From contig NZ_JAKIKX010000003.1 in the NCBI RefSeq assembly GCF_023283925.1, forward strand, positions 415,566 to 479,565: 64,000 bases of DNA, given 5' to 3'. A program made the position numbers and the translations under genes. A model generated the notes under the pieces. The model was not told the origin of the DNA and made no database searches. It was given only the letters and a program-made list of their open reading frames with translations. How positions within the stretch are numbered: position 1 is the first letter of the stretch; every line of letters starts with the position of its first letter. Of the stretch, positions 36,245-46,926 are shown one piece after another. This stretch comes from Shewanella marisflavi. Its GTDB lineage: Bacteria; Pseudomonadota; Gammaproteobacteria; Enterobacterales; Shewanellaceae.

Positions 36245-37351
36245 ATGGATGAAAACAAGATGAGAAAGCGTATCAGATTGGCTAGCCTATGCCTGCTGGC
36301 CAGCCTATTGGGCACTAGCCCGTTAGTTCTGGCGGCGCCGAGTGAGGTAAAAGCCGACCTAAGCCAGACAGGCAATGTGGCACTGGGTCGTAGTTTGGAT
36401 GCGATCATCGCCGATAATGAGCGACCCTTTTACGGCTTAGTCGCCCTGATGCAGGGCGGTAATATCGTCTACCTCAAGGGCGATACCTATCAAGAGGGAA
36501 CCCCTCCCACACTCGATAGCCGCTTTATGTTGGCCTCTCAGAGCAAGATGATCACTGCCGCCCTGGTGATGCAGGCGGTTGCCGATGGACAATTTACTTT
36601 GGATGATAAGGTTAATCCCTATCTGAAAGCGGCCGGTTTGGCGAGCTACGACGAGCGAATAACTATAGATCAGCTGCTCAGCCACAGCTCGGGGATAGCG
36701 CCGCAGGGTAAGGCCAATCGCTTCGCGCCGGGCAGTGACTTTCAATACTCCAATTTAGGCTATCAGGTGCTGGCTCAGTTGCTTGAGGCACAGTATCAGC
36801 AGTCTTTTGCCTCTTTAGTAAACCGCTTCTTAGCCTCTCATGGCGTTAGTGGCATCAGGGCCCAGTTAGGAGCGCAGCAAGGGCTGATTCAGGGTATAGA
36901 GATCGGCTCTGGTGAACCTATAGAGTATGAGGTACAGATGAACCTGCTACCCGGTGGTGGCATGACAGGCACTGCCTCGGGTCTGTTAAATTATTTACGG
37001 GCCTTGCATGGCGGTAACTTGCTACCTGATGCTCAATATCAGGCGATGATAACGCCGAGGGTGTTACGTCCCCATCGCTGGTCGTCACTCTATTACGGCT
37101 ATGGGGTGCAGGTGAATCTCCAGGGCATCAAAGAGTACAGTCACTCAGGCTATCTGCCGGGTTATCAGTCTCTGAGTCTAAGCTATCCCGAGTACGACAC
37201 TTACCTAGTGGTGCTGGAAAACGCCTCCTGGCCTCTGGATGACATGGATAAGGTGTTTGGTCTGCATGACAAACTGCGCCTGGCGCTACAAGATGCCTTG
37301 TTGCAGGGCAGTGAAAATAAAGCGGCTTCGCAGGGGCAAAGTCGGCTATAA
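36245..37351 (+). CDS. Exported serine hydrolase, beta-lactamase class C / esterase EstB fold
   Basis: A 368-residue protein with a signal peptide (LASLCLLASLLGTSPLVLAA). It has the penicillin-binding-fold motifs: SQSK (SxxK) in LASQSKMITAALV, YSN in FQYSNLGYQVLAQLL, and HSG in YSHSGYLPG. This set is typical of EstB-like esterases and carboxypeptidases more than of true beta-lactamases. No ampR-like regulator is adjacent. Start 36245 or 36260 is possible. Confidence 0.85.
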   Translation: MDENKMRKRIRLASLCLLASLLGTSPLVLAAPSEVKADLSQTGNVALGRSLDAIIADNERPFYGLVALMQGGNIVYLKGDTYQEGTPPTLDSRFMLASQSKMITAALVMQAVADGQFTLDDKVNPYLKAAGLASYDERITIDQLLSHSSGIAPQGKANRFAPGSDFQYSNLGYQVLAQLLEAQYQQSFASLVNRFLASHGVSGIRAQLGAQQGLIQGIEIGSGEPIEYEVQMNLLPGGGMTGTASGLLNYLRALHGGNLLPDAQYQAMITPRVLRPHRWSSLYYGYGVQVNLQGIKEYSHSGYLPGYQSLSLSYPEYDTYLVVLENASWPLDDMDKVFGLHDKLRLALQDALLQGSENKAASQGQSRL

Positions 37352-37406
37352 TGTCGTCCCAGAGGCAGGCGCACCCGCGCGAGCCGATTATTTAAGAACT
37401 TAAGCC

Positions 37407-37871
37407 ATGATTAATAACGATATTTTACGCCGTTTACGCTTTGTATTTGATTACAAAAATGCCAAGATGATCAAGATCTTCGCCAAGGTCAAACATGAGA
37501 TGGACCAAGAGGTCTTGCTCAACATGTTGAAGAAAGAGGCCGAAGAGGGTTACAAGCCTTGCAATGACAAGACGCTTTGTTTGTTTCTGGATGGTTTGAT
37601 TATCGAGAAACGTGGCCTGCGTGAAGGCGCCGAGATCCCATCTCCAGTCTCTCAGTTAAACAACAACCTGATCTTTAAGAAGTTAAGGATCGCACTGGAG
37701 ATGCGTGAAGAGGACGTTATCGAGACCTTGGCCCTGGCCGATTTCAATATGAGCAAGTCTGAGCTGGGCGCCCTGTTTAGAAAGCCCGGCCATAAGCATT
37801 TCAAGGAGTGCGGTGATCAGGTGCTGCGTAATTTCTTAACTGGCTTGTCGATCAAATATCGCGGTAAGTAA
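37407..37871 (+). CDS. yehS: YehS family protein (DUF1456)
   Basis: A 154-residue protein of two similar DUF1456 helical repeats (NDILRRLRFVFDYKNAKMIKIFAKV and NNLIFKKLRIALEMREEDVIETLAL). It is conserved in gammaproteobacteria with unknown function. The start is preceded by a 55-bp spacer and the gene is closed by a terminator. Confidence 0.88.
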   Translation: MINNDILRRLRFVFDYKNAKMIKIFAKVKHEMDQEVLLNMLKKEAEEGYKPCNDKTLCLFLDGLIIEKRGLREGAEIPSPVSQLNNNLIFKKLRIALEMREEDVIETLALADFNMSKSELGALFRKPGHKHFKECGDQVLRNFLTGLSIKYRGK

Positions 37872-37891
37872 ATCCTATCATTTGCTAAAGG

Positions 37892-37914
37892 CGCGGCTCA
37901 GGCCGCGTTTTTTT
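37892..37914 (+). terminator. Rho-independent terminator
   Basis: GC-rich stem CGCGGC/GCCGCG with a four-base loop, followed by seven T residues. Confidence 0.88.
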
Positions 37915-38081
37915 ATGCCTGCAGTTTGGTCAAAGCGATGGGTGTTTAAAACAATAGGGGTGTGAAAATAATCAAAAAAATGATCGACGGAAAGGCAACA
38001 AAGATCACACTTTGTGGTAATCTTGCCAAAATTGATAGCACAGCCATTCCACCATACCCACAGATAGAGAAAAGGTTACCA

Positions 38082-39770
38082 ATGGACGATAATAAACGCC
38101 CGCTATATCTTCCTTTTGCCGGCCCAGCCATTCTTGAAGCACCCTTAATCAACAAGGGGAGTGCTTTTACCGAAGAGGAGCGTATCTTCTTTAACCTCGA
38201 AGGCTTGCTGCCCCATGTGATTGAGACTATCGAAGAGCAGGCTTCGCGTGCCTATGATCAGTACAAAAACTTCAGCAATGATCTCGACAGGCATATCTAT
38301 CTGAGAAACATTCAGGACACCAACGAGACCCTCTATTATCGTTTGGTGCAAAACCACATTACCGAGATGATGCCGATCATCTATACCCCGACGGTTGGTC
38401 TGGCTTGTGAGCGTTTTTCAAAAAACTATCGTCGTAACCGTGGCCTGTTTATTTCTTATCCCAATAAAGATCGTATCGACGATATCTTGAATAACTCGAC
38501 CCGTCAGAAGGTGAAGATCATCGTGGTCACAGATGGCGAACGTATCCTAGGTCTTGGGGATCAGGGGATCGGCGGCATGGGTATCCCTATCGGTAAGCTG
38601 TCGCTCTACACCAGCTGCGGTGGTATCAGTCCGGCTTATACGCTGCCCATTACCTTAGATGTAGGCACAGATAACCCGCATCTGCTGGAAGACCCTATGT
38701 ATATGGGTTGGCGTAATCAGCGTATTGGCGGTGAAGAGTACGCCGAGTTTGTTGAGGCCTTTATGGAGGCGGTCAATAGACGCTGGCCGGATGCTTTGAT
38801 CCAGTTTGAAGATTTTGCCCAGAAAAACGCCATGCCGCTGCTGGAGCGTTACAAAGACAGATATTGTTGTTTTAACGACGATATTCAGGGTACTGCTGCA
38901 GTGACAGTGGGCTCCTTGTTAGCGGCCTGTAAGGCGGCGAAGACTAAACTCAGTAAGCAGCGAATCGCTTTTCTCGGTGCCGGTAGCGCAGGTTGTGGTA
39001 TCGCCGAGGCGATCATCGCCCAGATGGTCTCTGAGGGGATAAGCGACGAGCAGGCTCGCCAGCAGGTCTTTATGGTCGATCGTTGGGGATTATTGCAAGA
39101 CAATATGCCTAACCTGCTGCCATTTCAGCAGAACCTGGCGCAAAAGGTGGCCAAGGTTGAGGGCTGGAATACCGAGAGCGAGAACATCTCTCTGCTGGAT
39201 GTGATGAATAACGGTAAACCAACCGTATTGATTGGTGTATCTGGAGCCCCGGGTCTGTTCAGTGAAGAGATCATCAAGGCGATGCACGCGCACTGTAAGC
39301 GTCCTATCATCTTCCCACTGTCTAACCCAACCAGTCGGGTCGAGGCTACGCCAAAAGATATCCTGCACTGGACTAAGGGCCAGGCGCTGGTGGCAACCGG
39401 TAGTCCGTTTGAGCCTGTGGTGATCGAGGAGCAGACCTATGAGATCGCCCAGTGTAATAACAGCTATATTTTCCCAGGTATCGGCCTGGGCGTGCTGGCG
39501 TCTGGCGCCAAGCGTGTCAGCAATGAGATGTTAATGGCATCGAGCCGCGCGCTGGCAGAGTGTTCTCCTTTGGCCAAAGAGGGTGAGGGCTCCTTGCTAC
39601 CAGCACTGGAAGATATTCATGCGGTCAGTAAGCATATTGCCTTTGCGGTAGGCAAAGTGGCGATAGAACAGGGTCATGCGCTGCCTTGTAGTGATGAGCT
39701 CTTGGTACAGACGATAGAAGATAACTTCTGGACGGCGGAATATCGCCGTTATAAGCGTACCTCTTTCTAA
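38082..39770 (+). CDS. maeA: NAD-dependent malic enzyme MaeA
   Basis: A 562-residue enzyme from the ATG at 38082 (AAAGG upstream), close to E. coli MaeA (565). An in-frame start 120 nt upstream would add a poorly conserved tail. It decarboxylates malate to pyruvate with NAD. It shows [14 protein letters not shown], the metal- and malate-binding region [31 protein letters not shown], and the dinucleotide fold [15 protein letters not shown]. It lies between two terminators. Confidence 0.96.
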   Translation: MDDNKRPLYLPFAGPAILEAPLINKGSAFTEEERIFFNLEGLLPHVIETIEEQASRAYDQYKNFSNDLDRHIYLRNIQDTNETLYYRLVQNHITEMMPIIYTPTVGLACERFSKNYRRNRGLFISYPNKDRIDDILNNSTRQKVKIIVVTDGERILGLGDQGIGGMGIPIGKLSLYTSCGGISPAYTLPITLDVGTDNPHLLEDPMYMGWRNQRIGGEEYAEFVEAFMEAVNRRWPDALIQFEDFAQKNAMPLLERYKDRYCCFNDDIQGTAAVTVGSLLAACKAAKTKLSKQRIAFLGAGSAGCGIAEAIIAQMVSEGISDEQARQQVFMVDRWGLLQDNMPNLLPFQQNLAQKVAKVEGWNTESENISLLDVMNNGKPTVLIGVSGAPGLFSEEIIKAMHAHCKRPIIFPLSNPTSRVEATPKDILHWTKGQALVATGSPFEPVVIEEQTYEIAQCNNSYIFPGIGLGVLASGAKRVSNEMLMASSRALAECSPLAKEGEGSLLPALEDIHAVSKHIAFAVGKVAIEQGHALPCSDELLVQTIEDNFWTAEYRRYKRTSF

Positions 39771-39792
39771 ACGCACCATTAAGTGTCTGTAT

Positions 39793-39819
39793 AAAAAGCT
39801 GCCCTAGGGCAGCTTTTTT
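39793..39819 (+). terminator. Rho-independent terminator
   Basis: Palindrome AAAAAGCTGCCC-TA-GGGCAGCTTTTTT. Confidence 0.92.
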
Positions 39820-40053
39820 GGTTTTAGGCTTTGATGAAATTTTGCTATTGCTCACAAAGTGTTAATACAAAACATGATCCTGTTTGCACTTCCTTTGTTC
39901 GGTATCGTTTTTTAAGTTTCGCTTAATCTTGGCTGGTAAAGCTGGCGTGAGTAACACCCTGTATTTGGTGAGTAAGGCCTTGTCTTGCTCGCCTGTTTGC
40001 GCGGTGAAAACGTTAGATTTAGCTATTAAACTTGCTGATACCAGGAGCCCAAG

Positions 40054-40287
40054 ATGAAAAAATTAGCTACCTTAGCCGCCGGCCTGCTTTTTGCCGGTGC
40101 TGCCGCTGCTGTCGATTGTAGTGATTGCCACGAGTCAATCGATATCACTATGCATACCGAGTCAGAGGCAACACTCGCGACCTGTAATGATTGTCATGCC
40201 TTAGGTGATAACCATGCGCCGGATGCAGAGATTCATATGCCTGAGTTGACCATTAAAGAGTGTACCGATTGCCACGGTATGGAATAA
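40054..40287 (+). CDS. Small periplasmic three-haem cytochrome c
   Basis: A 77-residue protein with a signal peptide (KLATLAAGLLFAGAAAA). The mature part is only about 57 residues but has three CxxCH motifs (CSDCH, CNDCH, CTDCH). Three further His (in IDITMHT, DNHAP, EIHMP) can serve as distal ligands, giving three bis-His haems. It is smaller than the known small tetraheme cytochrome of Shewanella and carries one haem fewer. It probably shuttles electrons in the periplasm. The 234 bp upstream show no obvious FNR or CRP palindrome. Confidence 0.88.
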   Translation: MKKLATLAAGLLFAGAAAAVDCSDCHESIDITMHTESEATLATCNDCHALGDNHAPDAEIHMPELTIKECTDCHGME

Positions 40288-40315
40288 GGCACTGCGCGAG
40301 CTGATTTGAGCGCAT

Positions 40316-40342
40316 AAAAAAGGGCCCTCTATGAGGGCCCTT
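40316..40342 (-). terminator. Rho-independent terminator of the subtilase gene
   Basis: Stem AAGGGCCCTC/GAGGGCCCTT with the T run on the minus strand, about 45 nt after the protease stop. Confidence 0.85.
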
Positions 40343-40388
40343 AGATTATGTCGAAATTAACGACAGGTTTTCTTTTGCCAACTGCGGT

Positions 40389-43300
40389 TTAGTGCAGTTT
40401 ACGGCGTCCAGCCAACAGGCCAAGTAGACCCAGTGCCAGGAAGCCAAGGCTACCACCCGAGTCACTATCATTTGACTCTTCTGGAACTTCTGGCGCAGGT
40501 GCGGGTTCCACACCATCTGAGTTCACTGTCAGCATAAAGCTGGTTGAGTCGGCATCAGACGGATAGGCCATGTCATGCACAGTAACGGTAACCATGGTTT
40601 CACCATACCAGTCTTTAGTTGGTGTGATAACAACAGTGTCACCTTCGGTGGTCGCACTGATATTGTCACCACTGACCTGAATACCATTTACAGTGTTTTT
40701 CAGATCTGTGTAGGCCACAGTTAGCGTAAGCGTGCTGTTTTCCTCGATGCTTTGGTCACCAATAGCAACAAGCTTCAGGTTGCTTGGTGCACTGATCACT
40801 TCCGATACAGTAATCATTTCTGAATCACTGTATTGGCTTGATACGGTAACCGCATTATCAAGGCCAACGGCGTTCGCCGATACACGAGCAGAGAAGGTGA
40901 CGGTCAGACCTGAGCTTTCAGGACCCTGATAGTTAGCACACACCAGCATGCCTTCAGCCACTTTCTCATCCACATTATTGAATGCAAACCCATCGTTTAA
41001 CCAGCCACCGACAGGGGCAAAAGTCATACGTTCACCATAGTAACCATGCAGACCGATAGAGCCGAAATGAGCATTAAAGGTTTCCATGGACTTATAGCCG
41101 AACATCATCTCATGCTGACCCGGAGCAAAATCGATCTTGGTTGAGATAATGGTCTCAATATCGAAGAAGGCATCAGGATCAGGGTTATTGTTACCGGTGA
41201 ACATGTTGCGTACTTCGCTACCGCCTTTCCATTGGAAGACATAGTAGTCACCCATGACAGCGCCGTAGACGTTGTTTATTGGTTCACCACGATCCATATC
41301 AAAGCGAGGGTCTGACATCATCACGTCACCACGCCAGAGCGGCGCAACTATCGTATCAGGGAAGTCCTGGAAGCTATCGTTGAATTCACGATGATAGTTA
41401 TAGAAATCAGGCAGCTCATCGAACTTCACATAACCAAATGGTGAGATCCCCAAGATATCATGAAGCATATCTTTTTCTGCACCGTATAGCGGCACATGAG
41501 GTAAGCCATTAGATGACATGTTTAACGTCAAGTAGCGGTTAGAATAGCCTGTAATACCCATTGCTGAGCTCGGTAGGTTATAACTGAGATCGACATAAAG
41601 CTCATCATCGAACTGCAGCTCGCTAGGGACTCGGCAGGTAGCATCTTCGACACTTGTGGTAAATACATAGTGACGCTTAGTCGCGACCGAAGAGGGTTGC
41701 ACAGCATTAAAGCTAATGGTGTTGCCGTCAACTGTCATCGCCTCGGCATACTCTGGGTAGCCGGCAACGCTAATTGAGTCCTCGATAAGCTGTAAGCCTG
41801 GGTCTAGTTCGGTGCTCAAGCTGAATTCACGCTCGCCACCGAGTAGGTTAGGGGCAAGTGATACTTCGAACTCGACAATATCGCCTGCTTTGGCAGCGCT
41901 TTGGCCGGCGGTTACCTGGGTGTCGCTGCCGCTGTGAATCAGCTGCACCGGAATATAACCTAGGTTGGCATTGTTATAGCTGTCGCTACCAATACCCATA
42001 TAGCCGTAGTAGATATCACCTTCTTCTGCGTCGGGTAAATCATAGTTGAGCTGCACACGGTATGGATCCATACCATTGGTCATCTCTGGGCCTGAGGCGA
42101 CGAGATTACCCTCGTCTTGGTCACCAATAATGGCTAACGCTAGGGTGAAGTTATCTGCAAGATTGTCGGGGTCTTCATATTCATACTTGTAGTTAACCGC
42201 GTAGGCCCAGTATTTTCCAGGCGTAGGGTTGTTGATAGCGCAGAAATCATTGCTATCTAGCGTTGAATAACAGATCGCCTCATCTAACCACTGAATGTCA
42301 GCATCTTCATTAACGTCTTTACCTAAGTAGATAGACGCGTAGGCATTTAAATCGGCATGAATGACTTCCCAAACGATACGCTTAGTACCTTCGGGTACGT
42401 CGAAGAAACGTACTACCTGGCCATCGGCTTCTCGCTCTGCACGGTTAGCATAACCTCTGGCGTCGCTGCGCTTCATCTGCGCATCAATGCGCTCAGCTTT
42501 CACTAATCCATTGCTTTCATAGTTAAACTGCTGAATTTCTTCGGTGTGAATTTCAGGTGTCAGCAGATGACCTTGTTTGCGATGGATCTTGCCCATCACA
42601 TTCTCAGGCATGCTGGTGCCGCTGTAGCGTATGCTTACAGGCAGGTGCTGCATTGGCATGTCGCTGGCACTTGGCGTTAGAGTCACATCTCCGAGTAAAC
42701 GCAGAGAAGATGAGTCAGCACCTGGTGCCTGAACTTCTAGCACTTTTGCCGTTAGTATGATGGATTGCGACTCGCCTGCGGCCAAGGTGAAGCTTGCAGG
42801 AGACACCTCCAATGACAACATGTCAGCCCCTTCCATGGTTAATGCCTTGGCATCGACCGTCCAAGTACCGTCTTGAGTGGCGGTAAAGGTACGCATCATG
42901 GTACAGGTGCCGTTACAGCTTTCATTGAAGAAGTAAGGCAAGTTCAAGCTGCTGACAGTACCACCATTTTTAGGGTTGGCGGCGCGGTAGTTATCGGCAG
43001 TTTCATCCATGATGAGGCCGGCCTTGTATGCCTTAGCCACATTGATGACACCGCTACCCGCATCGTTGAAGCTAGCGGCTTCAACGCCATCGGGACGGTA
43101 GCTTTCGATACTGCGAGTCACCCCCTCTAAGCTTGCGGTGGTCATTAGTGCCGATTGAATTTGCGCAGGGGTCCAACTTGGTTGCGCTTGTTTCAATAGC
43201 GCCATCGCACCTGCAACATGTGGGGCAGCCATTGAGGTGCCGCTGATCGCATTATAGTCACCTGGCGTACCTACCGCTGTCATTGGCATGTCATCTGCCC

Positions 43301-45356
43301 AAGCGGCATACACGTCAACACCTGGTGCGGCCAGGTTAGGTGACATTACTTCTGGGTTAGCAAAGTTATGACCACGAGAGGAGAAGTCGGCCACATAATT
43401 GGCATCTCGAGTCTTAGTTACTACGGTAGAGGCGGTAATAGTCAGTCTGTGATCGCTGCCGTTAGCCAGCCATTTAGATAGGCCATACCAGTTGTTAGAT
43501 GCATCGCCATAATAGGCGCTATAAGGCACATGAATGCCAGGGATTACGAAAGGATCGTTAGCGATAGTTTCTGAGCTGCTGGCATTACGTAAGATGATTG
43601 CGCCAGCACCACCTGCGGCAACGTTTACGGCTTTATCAACTCGGGCTATATCACCGCGCTTACAGACGACGATAGGCGCCACATCAAATGGTGTTCCATC
43701 TGGTGCAACGTCAAAGAAGCCTGCTGGGAAGGGGTCGTTACATTTTTCGTATTGCCAACCATAGGCCTTGGCGTCTACAACCGGACCTGTATAGCTGTCG
43801 GTTATCCCGCCGCCTTCAATATCAGCAAGGGGTTGATCGCCACCGGTTACGCCGGTGAGCATCTTGCCTTCAACGCCAAACTCACGGCTGTGAGTGGTGG
43901 CGGCAACTGAGGTCACCCAAGGAGAAAGGTGGTCAATGGCGCCATGTCTTTGGCTAGCAACCGTTGGGTCGAAAGAGTTACCTGCAGATGCGGCAACCGA
44001 GATACCGGCTTCACGAGCTGCCAAGAACGCCATTTCCATTGGGTCTTCCCAAGGGAAATTACCAAAGGCTTGACCAATTGAATAGTTAATTACATCCACG
44101 CCATCTGCAATCGCATCTTCAAGACCTGCGAGCAGCGCAGAGCCAGGGCAGCCGCGAAACTCGTTTAAGGTGCCGTCACCTGGGTGACAAACTTGATACA
44201 TGATGATGTTGGCATTGGGCGCAACCCCCGACATGCGAGGAAGTTCAAGGTTGGTCGCTTTACCATCACTGGTGACGCCAACATCCGTTACCATATATGG
44301 CTTATTTAACAGTACGTTACCGGCAGCTGTCGAAGCGGTGTGTGAGCCGTGACCATTATAGTCCTCACCATTTTGCGGACGCACAGGCCCAGTGATCTCC
44401 CACCATTTTTTTTCGGGCTGGAAGCTGGCTTCTGTGTAAGAGTCGGTAATGATAGGGTATGAACGAACACCAATAAGTTTGTCGTTACACATATTGGCGA
44501 ACTCTTCTATTTCACAGTCGCCTAAATAGTGCTCGTAACGCGCGGGCAAGGTATGGACATAACCATCATCGCCTTGGGCTGAAAACGACACGTGGTCGGT
44601 GTTGATACCGGTATCGAGAACACCTATTACAATGCCTTTACCTGTATAGGCTGTTCCAGTCACTTCACCGGTCCAGAATTTGTCGGCACCTATATGCTGT
44701 GGACCCACATCAGTGTGTAGCTCGTAGATCCTTTCACGGGTCACGCTGACCACATTAGGTAGATTAGCCACCTTGGCAGCCTGATCTTGCGTCATGCGCA
44801 TAGACATACCGTTGAAGGCCAACTGATATTGCGCCAGGGTTTCGTTTGCCCCGACTGTGCTCGATATTTGTGAAATCATCGCATCTTGTTGGCTTTTAAG
44901 ATGAGAGCGATAAGCTTTTACAGCTGAGCTGTTTAGGTCAATTTTGTTATGTAAATCTGGGCTTAAACTTGCAGGGATCGTATTGCTTCTTGCAGAAGTA
45001 GCTTGAAGACCTGCCTTACCGCCCTGGTATAGCGATACCGGCTTGTCTGACAATTCGATAATGTAGGTTTGCTCACCTTGAATATCGGCTTCAAATTGGA
45101 ATGGCACTTTGCGGTTTTCATCACTAAAGGCGCGGTGTACATTTCGGCCTACAGTCGGTTGAGTCTCTGCAGATGCATCAGGAAAAGCGCGATCGCGAAA
45201 ACGATCTTCATTAGATCGTATTACCTCGTCGGTGACTTTAATGGGTTTAATTTGAGCGCCAGCTGGCGTCGTTTGTGCGCTTTGTATAGCACTGGCTCCG
45301 ACAGCGCCAGCATAGATTGCTGCCACTGTCATGAGCGTTATTTTCTTCAATTTCAT
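40389..45356 (-). CDS. Large secreted subtilisin-like serine protease (S8) with GlyGly-CTERM tail
   Basis: A 1655-residue protein. It has an N-terminal signal peptide, an inhibitor-like prodomain (about 95-210), and a catalytic S8 domain with Asp 248 (VIGVLDTGI), His 336 (DYNGHGSHTAS) and Ser 708 (SGTSMAAPHVAG). A PA domain is inserted at about 510-640. A long C-terminal part contains a Fn3/cadherin-like region. It ends in a GlyGly-CTERM sorting tail: a GGS motif, a hydrophobic helix and a basic RRKLH end. Such tails are processed by rhombosortase and the protein goes out by type II secretion. AGGGAA precedes the start. It sits between a terminator and a 613-bp intergenic region. Confidence 0.92.
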   Translation of the reverse strand: MKLKKITLMTVAAIYAGAVGASAIQSAQTTPAGAQIKPIKVTDEVIRSNEDRFRDRAFPDASAETQPTVGRNVHRAFSDENRKVPFQFEADIQGEQTYIIELSDKPVSLYQGGKAGLQATSARSNTIPASLSPDLHNKIDLNSSAVKAYRSHLKSQQDAMISQISSTVGANETLAQYQLAFNGMSMRMTQDQAAKVANLPNVVSVTRERIYELHTDVGPQHIGADKFWTGEVTGTAYTGKGIVIGVLDTGINTDHVSFSAQGDDGYVHTLPARYEHYLGDCEIEEFANMCNDKLIGVRSYPIITDSYTEASFQPEKKWWEITGPVRPQNGEDYNGHGSHTASTAAGNVLLNKPYMVTDVGVTSDGKATNLELPRMSGVAPNANIIMYQVCHPGDGTLNEFRGCPGSALLAGLEDAIADGVDVINYSIGQAFGNFPWEDPMEMAFLAAREAGISVAASAGNSFDPTVASQRHGAIDHLSPWVTSVAATTHSREFGVEGKMLTGVTGGDQPLADIEGGGITDSYTGPVVDAKAYGWQYEKCNDPFPAGFFDVAPDGTPFDVAPIVVCKRGDIARVDKAVNVAAGGAGAIILRNASSSETIANDPFVIPGIHVPYSAYYGDASNNWYGLSKWLANGSDHRLTITASTVVTKTRDANYVADFSSRGHNFANPEVMSPNLAAPGVDVYAAWADDMPMTAVGTPGDYNAISGTSMAAPHVAGAMALLKQAQPSWTPAQIQSALMTTASLEGVTRSIESYRPDGVEAASFNDAGSGVINVAKAYKAGLIMDETADNYRAANPKNGGTVSSLNLPYFFNESCNGTCTMMRTFTATQDGTWTVDAKALTMEGADMLSLEVSPASFTLAAGESQSIILTAKVLEVQAPGADSSSLRLLGDVTLTPSASDMPMQHLPVSIRYSGTSMPENVMGKIHRKQGHLLTPEIHTEEIQQFNYESNGLVKAERIDAQMKRSDARGYANRAEREADGQVVRFFDVPEGTKRIVWEVIHADLNAYASIYLGKDVNEDADIQWLDEAICYSTLDSNDFCAINNPTPGKYWAYAVNYKYEYEDPDNLADNFTLALAIIGDQDEGNLVASGPEMTNGMDPYRVQLNYDLPDAEEGDIYYGYMGIGSDSYNNANLGYIPVQLIHSGSDTQVTAGQSAAKAGDIVEFEVSLAPNLLGGEREFSLSTELDPGLQLIEDSISVAGYPEYAEAMTVDGNTISFNAVQPSSVATKRHYVFTTSVEDATCRVPSELQFDDELYVDLSYNLPSSAMGITGYSNRYLTLNMSSNGLPHVPLYGAEKDMLHDILGISPFGYVKFDELPDFYNYHREFNDSFQDFPDTIVAPLWRGDVMMSDPRFDMDRGEPINNVYGAVMGDYYVFQWKGGSEVRNMFTGNNNPDPDAFFDIETIISTKIDFAPGQHEMMFGYKSMETFNAHFGSIGLHGYYGERMTFAPVGGWLNDGFAFNNVDEKVAEGMLVCANYQGPESSGLTVTFSARVSANAVGLDNAVTVSSQYSDSEMITVSEVISAPSNLKLVAIGDQSIEENSTLTLTVAYTDLKNTVNGIQVSGDNISATTEGDTVVITPTKDWYGETMVTVTVHDMAYPSDADSTSFMLTVNSDGVEPAPAPEVPEESNDSDSGGSLGFLALGLLGLLAGRRKLH

Positions 45357-45969
45357 TGATCGTTCCCTTTTTCTTCTTTTTCAAAGCTTGGGCTTGGGTG
45401 CAAAAGTAAGGTACTCGTACAACTATCGTTTTTATTGGGTATTGCAGTGACAAGCTAATGCGTAAAAGCTATAGGGGTATGCACAAAGTGTATGAATGGG
45501 TAGGGCTGGATCATCAAATCAAGAGGATAACCATCTGTCCGTTGGTTTGGATGCCTGTTAATTGTCCGTTAAGTGGTTATTGATTCCAGATTTTTGATTT
45601 TTACTGGTCGAATGCGCTTCTTTGGCCTGCTGTCGTGGTTGTCGTGATGGGGGCAAACGTCACAGTGGATGTAGCATTTGGTAGCAAACTGATACAAATT
45701 GTTAAATTTGTGTTATTTGGATGGTTTGGGATGTATCTGTATGGTGAGCACTGTTGGTAACTTTTTTAACTCTCTGATTTTATAGTGGTTGATTTTACGA
45801 TGTTTGAGCCGACACCAATTGGCTGTTAATCGGCATAGGTGTGTGACCCTGTTTGTGAGTATTGGCGCCTATGTAACTTCGTCATGCAAAGTGATAGAAA
45901 TGTTGTTCGAGCATGTTAGGTGCCGGGCTTACTCAAAACCAAAATAAAAACAAAAACAGGGTTTAGTTG
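45357..45969. other. Long intergenic region between subtilase and LysR gene
   Basis: 613 bp of AT-rich DNA with divergent starts on both sides. It has no open frame of note, no clear palindrome and no recognisable operator. It should hold promoters for both genes and possibly LysR-type sites, but I cannot point to one. Confidence 0.5.
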
Positions 45970-46890
45970 ATGGAACTACGACATTTAAGGCATTTTATTG
46001 TATTAGCGAGGTTAAAGAGCTTTAGTAAGGCTGCCGAAGAGTTACACCTCGCACAGCCATCGTTATCTCGCAGTATTCAGAAGATGGAAGAGCGCTTGGG
46101 AGCCAGTCTTTTAGCGCGTGACGAAAAACAATTCGCCCTGACAGAGTATGGCCGTTTAGTCCTGGCACAGGGGGAGTTGATTGTCAGTCAAATGGAATAC
46201 TTGGAGTCAGAGATCAAGGCTAAGCAGGGAATAGAAAAAGCTAAACTGGTTATCGGTGCTAGCCCCATTCCATCCAACAGTATTATTGGGCCTATAGTAG
46301 GTCGCTTTATTCGCGATAATCCAGAGATCTCTTTGGAGCTGAAAGTGGAGAGCTGGAACCGCCTCTACCAACAGTTGCTCAAGGGGCACTTGGATATGTT
46401 TATCGCCGAGACCAATGCCACCTTGCTTGATCAGCATGATAATCTGGTGACTCAATGCTTGCCGCAATCTCAGGCGATTTTCTGTTGCCGCCCCAATCAC
46501 CCGTTAACGCGATTAAGCAGGATCTATTTACCCAGTTTGCGAGATTATCCTCTCGGGATGCCCAGTGCTATGCCACAACTGCTCAAGCAACGCTTTGAGG
46601 ATCTTTTTGATGAGGAGCGCCATGATTTTGCGGGACTCGTAAAATACGCACAATTTCAACCCATCAAGTCGGCCATAAAAGAGTGCGATATGGTGGTGAT
46701 CACGCCCGATATTTCAGTGCGGGAGGAGCTGCTGTCCGGTGAATTGATTGCGCTGGATGTGGTTGGTATTCCCAGTATTAACGCTAGCTATAGTGTCGTC
46801 TCGATGAGAAATCGTCGACTGAGTCAGACAGCTTCGCAGTTTATCGAGCTGCTCTTAGGAGATTCAGCCGTCGAGGCCGTGGGGTTTTAG
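45970..46890 (+). CDS. LysR-family transcriptional regulator
   Basis: A 306-residue regulator starting MELRHLRHFIVLARLKSFSKAAEELHLAQPSLSRSIQKMEERLG (winged helix), with a periplasmic-binding-type ligand domain (KLVIGASPIPSNSIIGPIVGRFI). It is divergent from the subtilase gene, so control of that gene is possible but not shown. The ligand is unknown. Confidence 0.9.
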   Translation: MELRHLRHFIVLARLKSFSKAAEELHLAQPSLSRSIQKMEERLGASLLARDEKQFALTEYGRLVLAQGELIVSQMEYLESEIKAKQGIEKAKLVIGASPIPSNSIIGPIVGRFIRDNPEISLELKVESWNRLYQQLLKGHLDMFIAETNATLLDQHDNLVTQCLPQSQAIFCCRPNHPLTRLSRIYLPSLRDYPLGMPSAMPQLLKQRFEDLFDEERHDFAGLVKYAQFQPIKSAIKECDMVVITPDISVREELLSGELIALDVVGIPSINASYSVVSMRNRRLSQTASQFIELLLGDSAVEAVGF

Positions 46891-46926
46891 ATTGGGGTTT
46901 TAGATTGGAATGATGGATTAAAAAGA

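Noticed and set aside
36245..37351. Class C beta-lactamase (AmpC) resistance gene
   Set aside because: SxxK, YSN and HSG motifs are present, but this pattern and the lack of an ampR neighbour fit EstB-like esterases or carboxypeptidases better.
46879..46906. Tandem repeat GGGGTTTTAGATTG at the LysR stop codon
   Set aside because: Two copies of about 13 bp only. It is probably a replication slip with no visible function.
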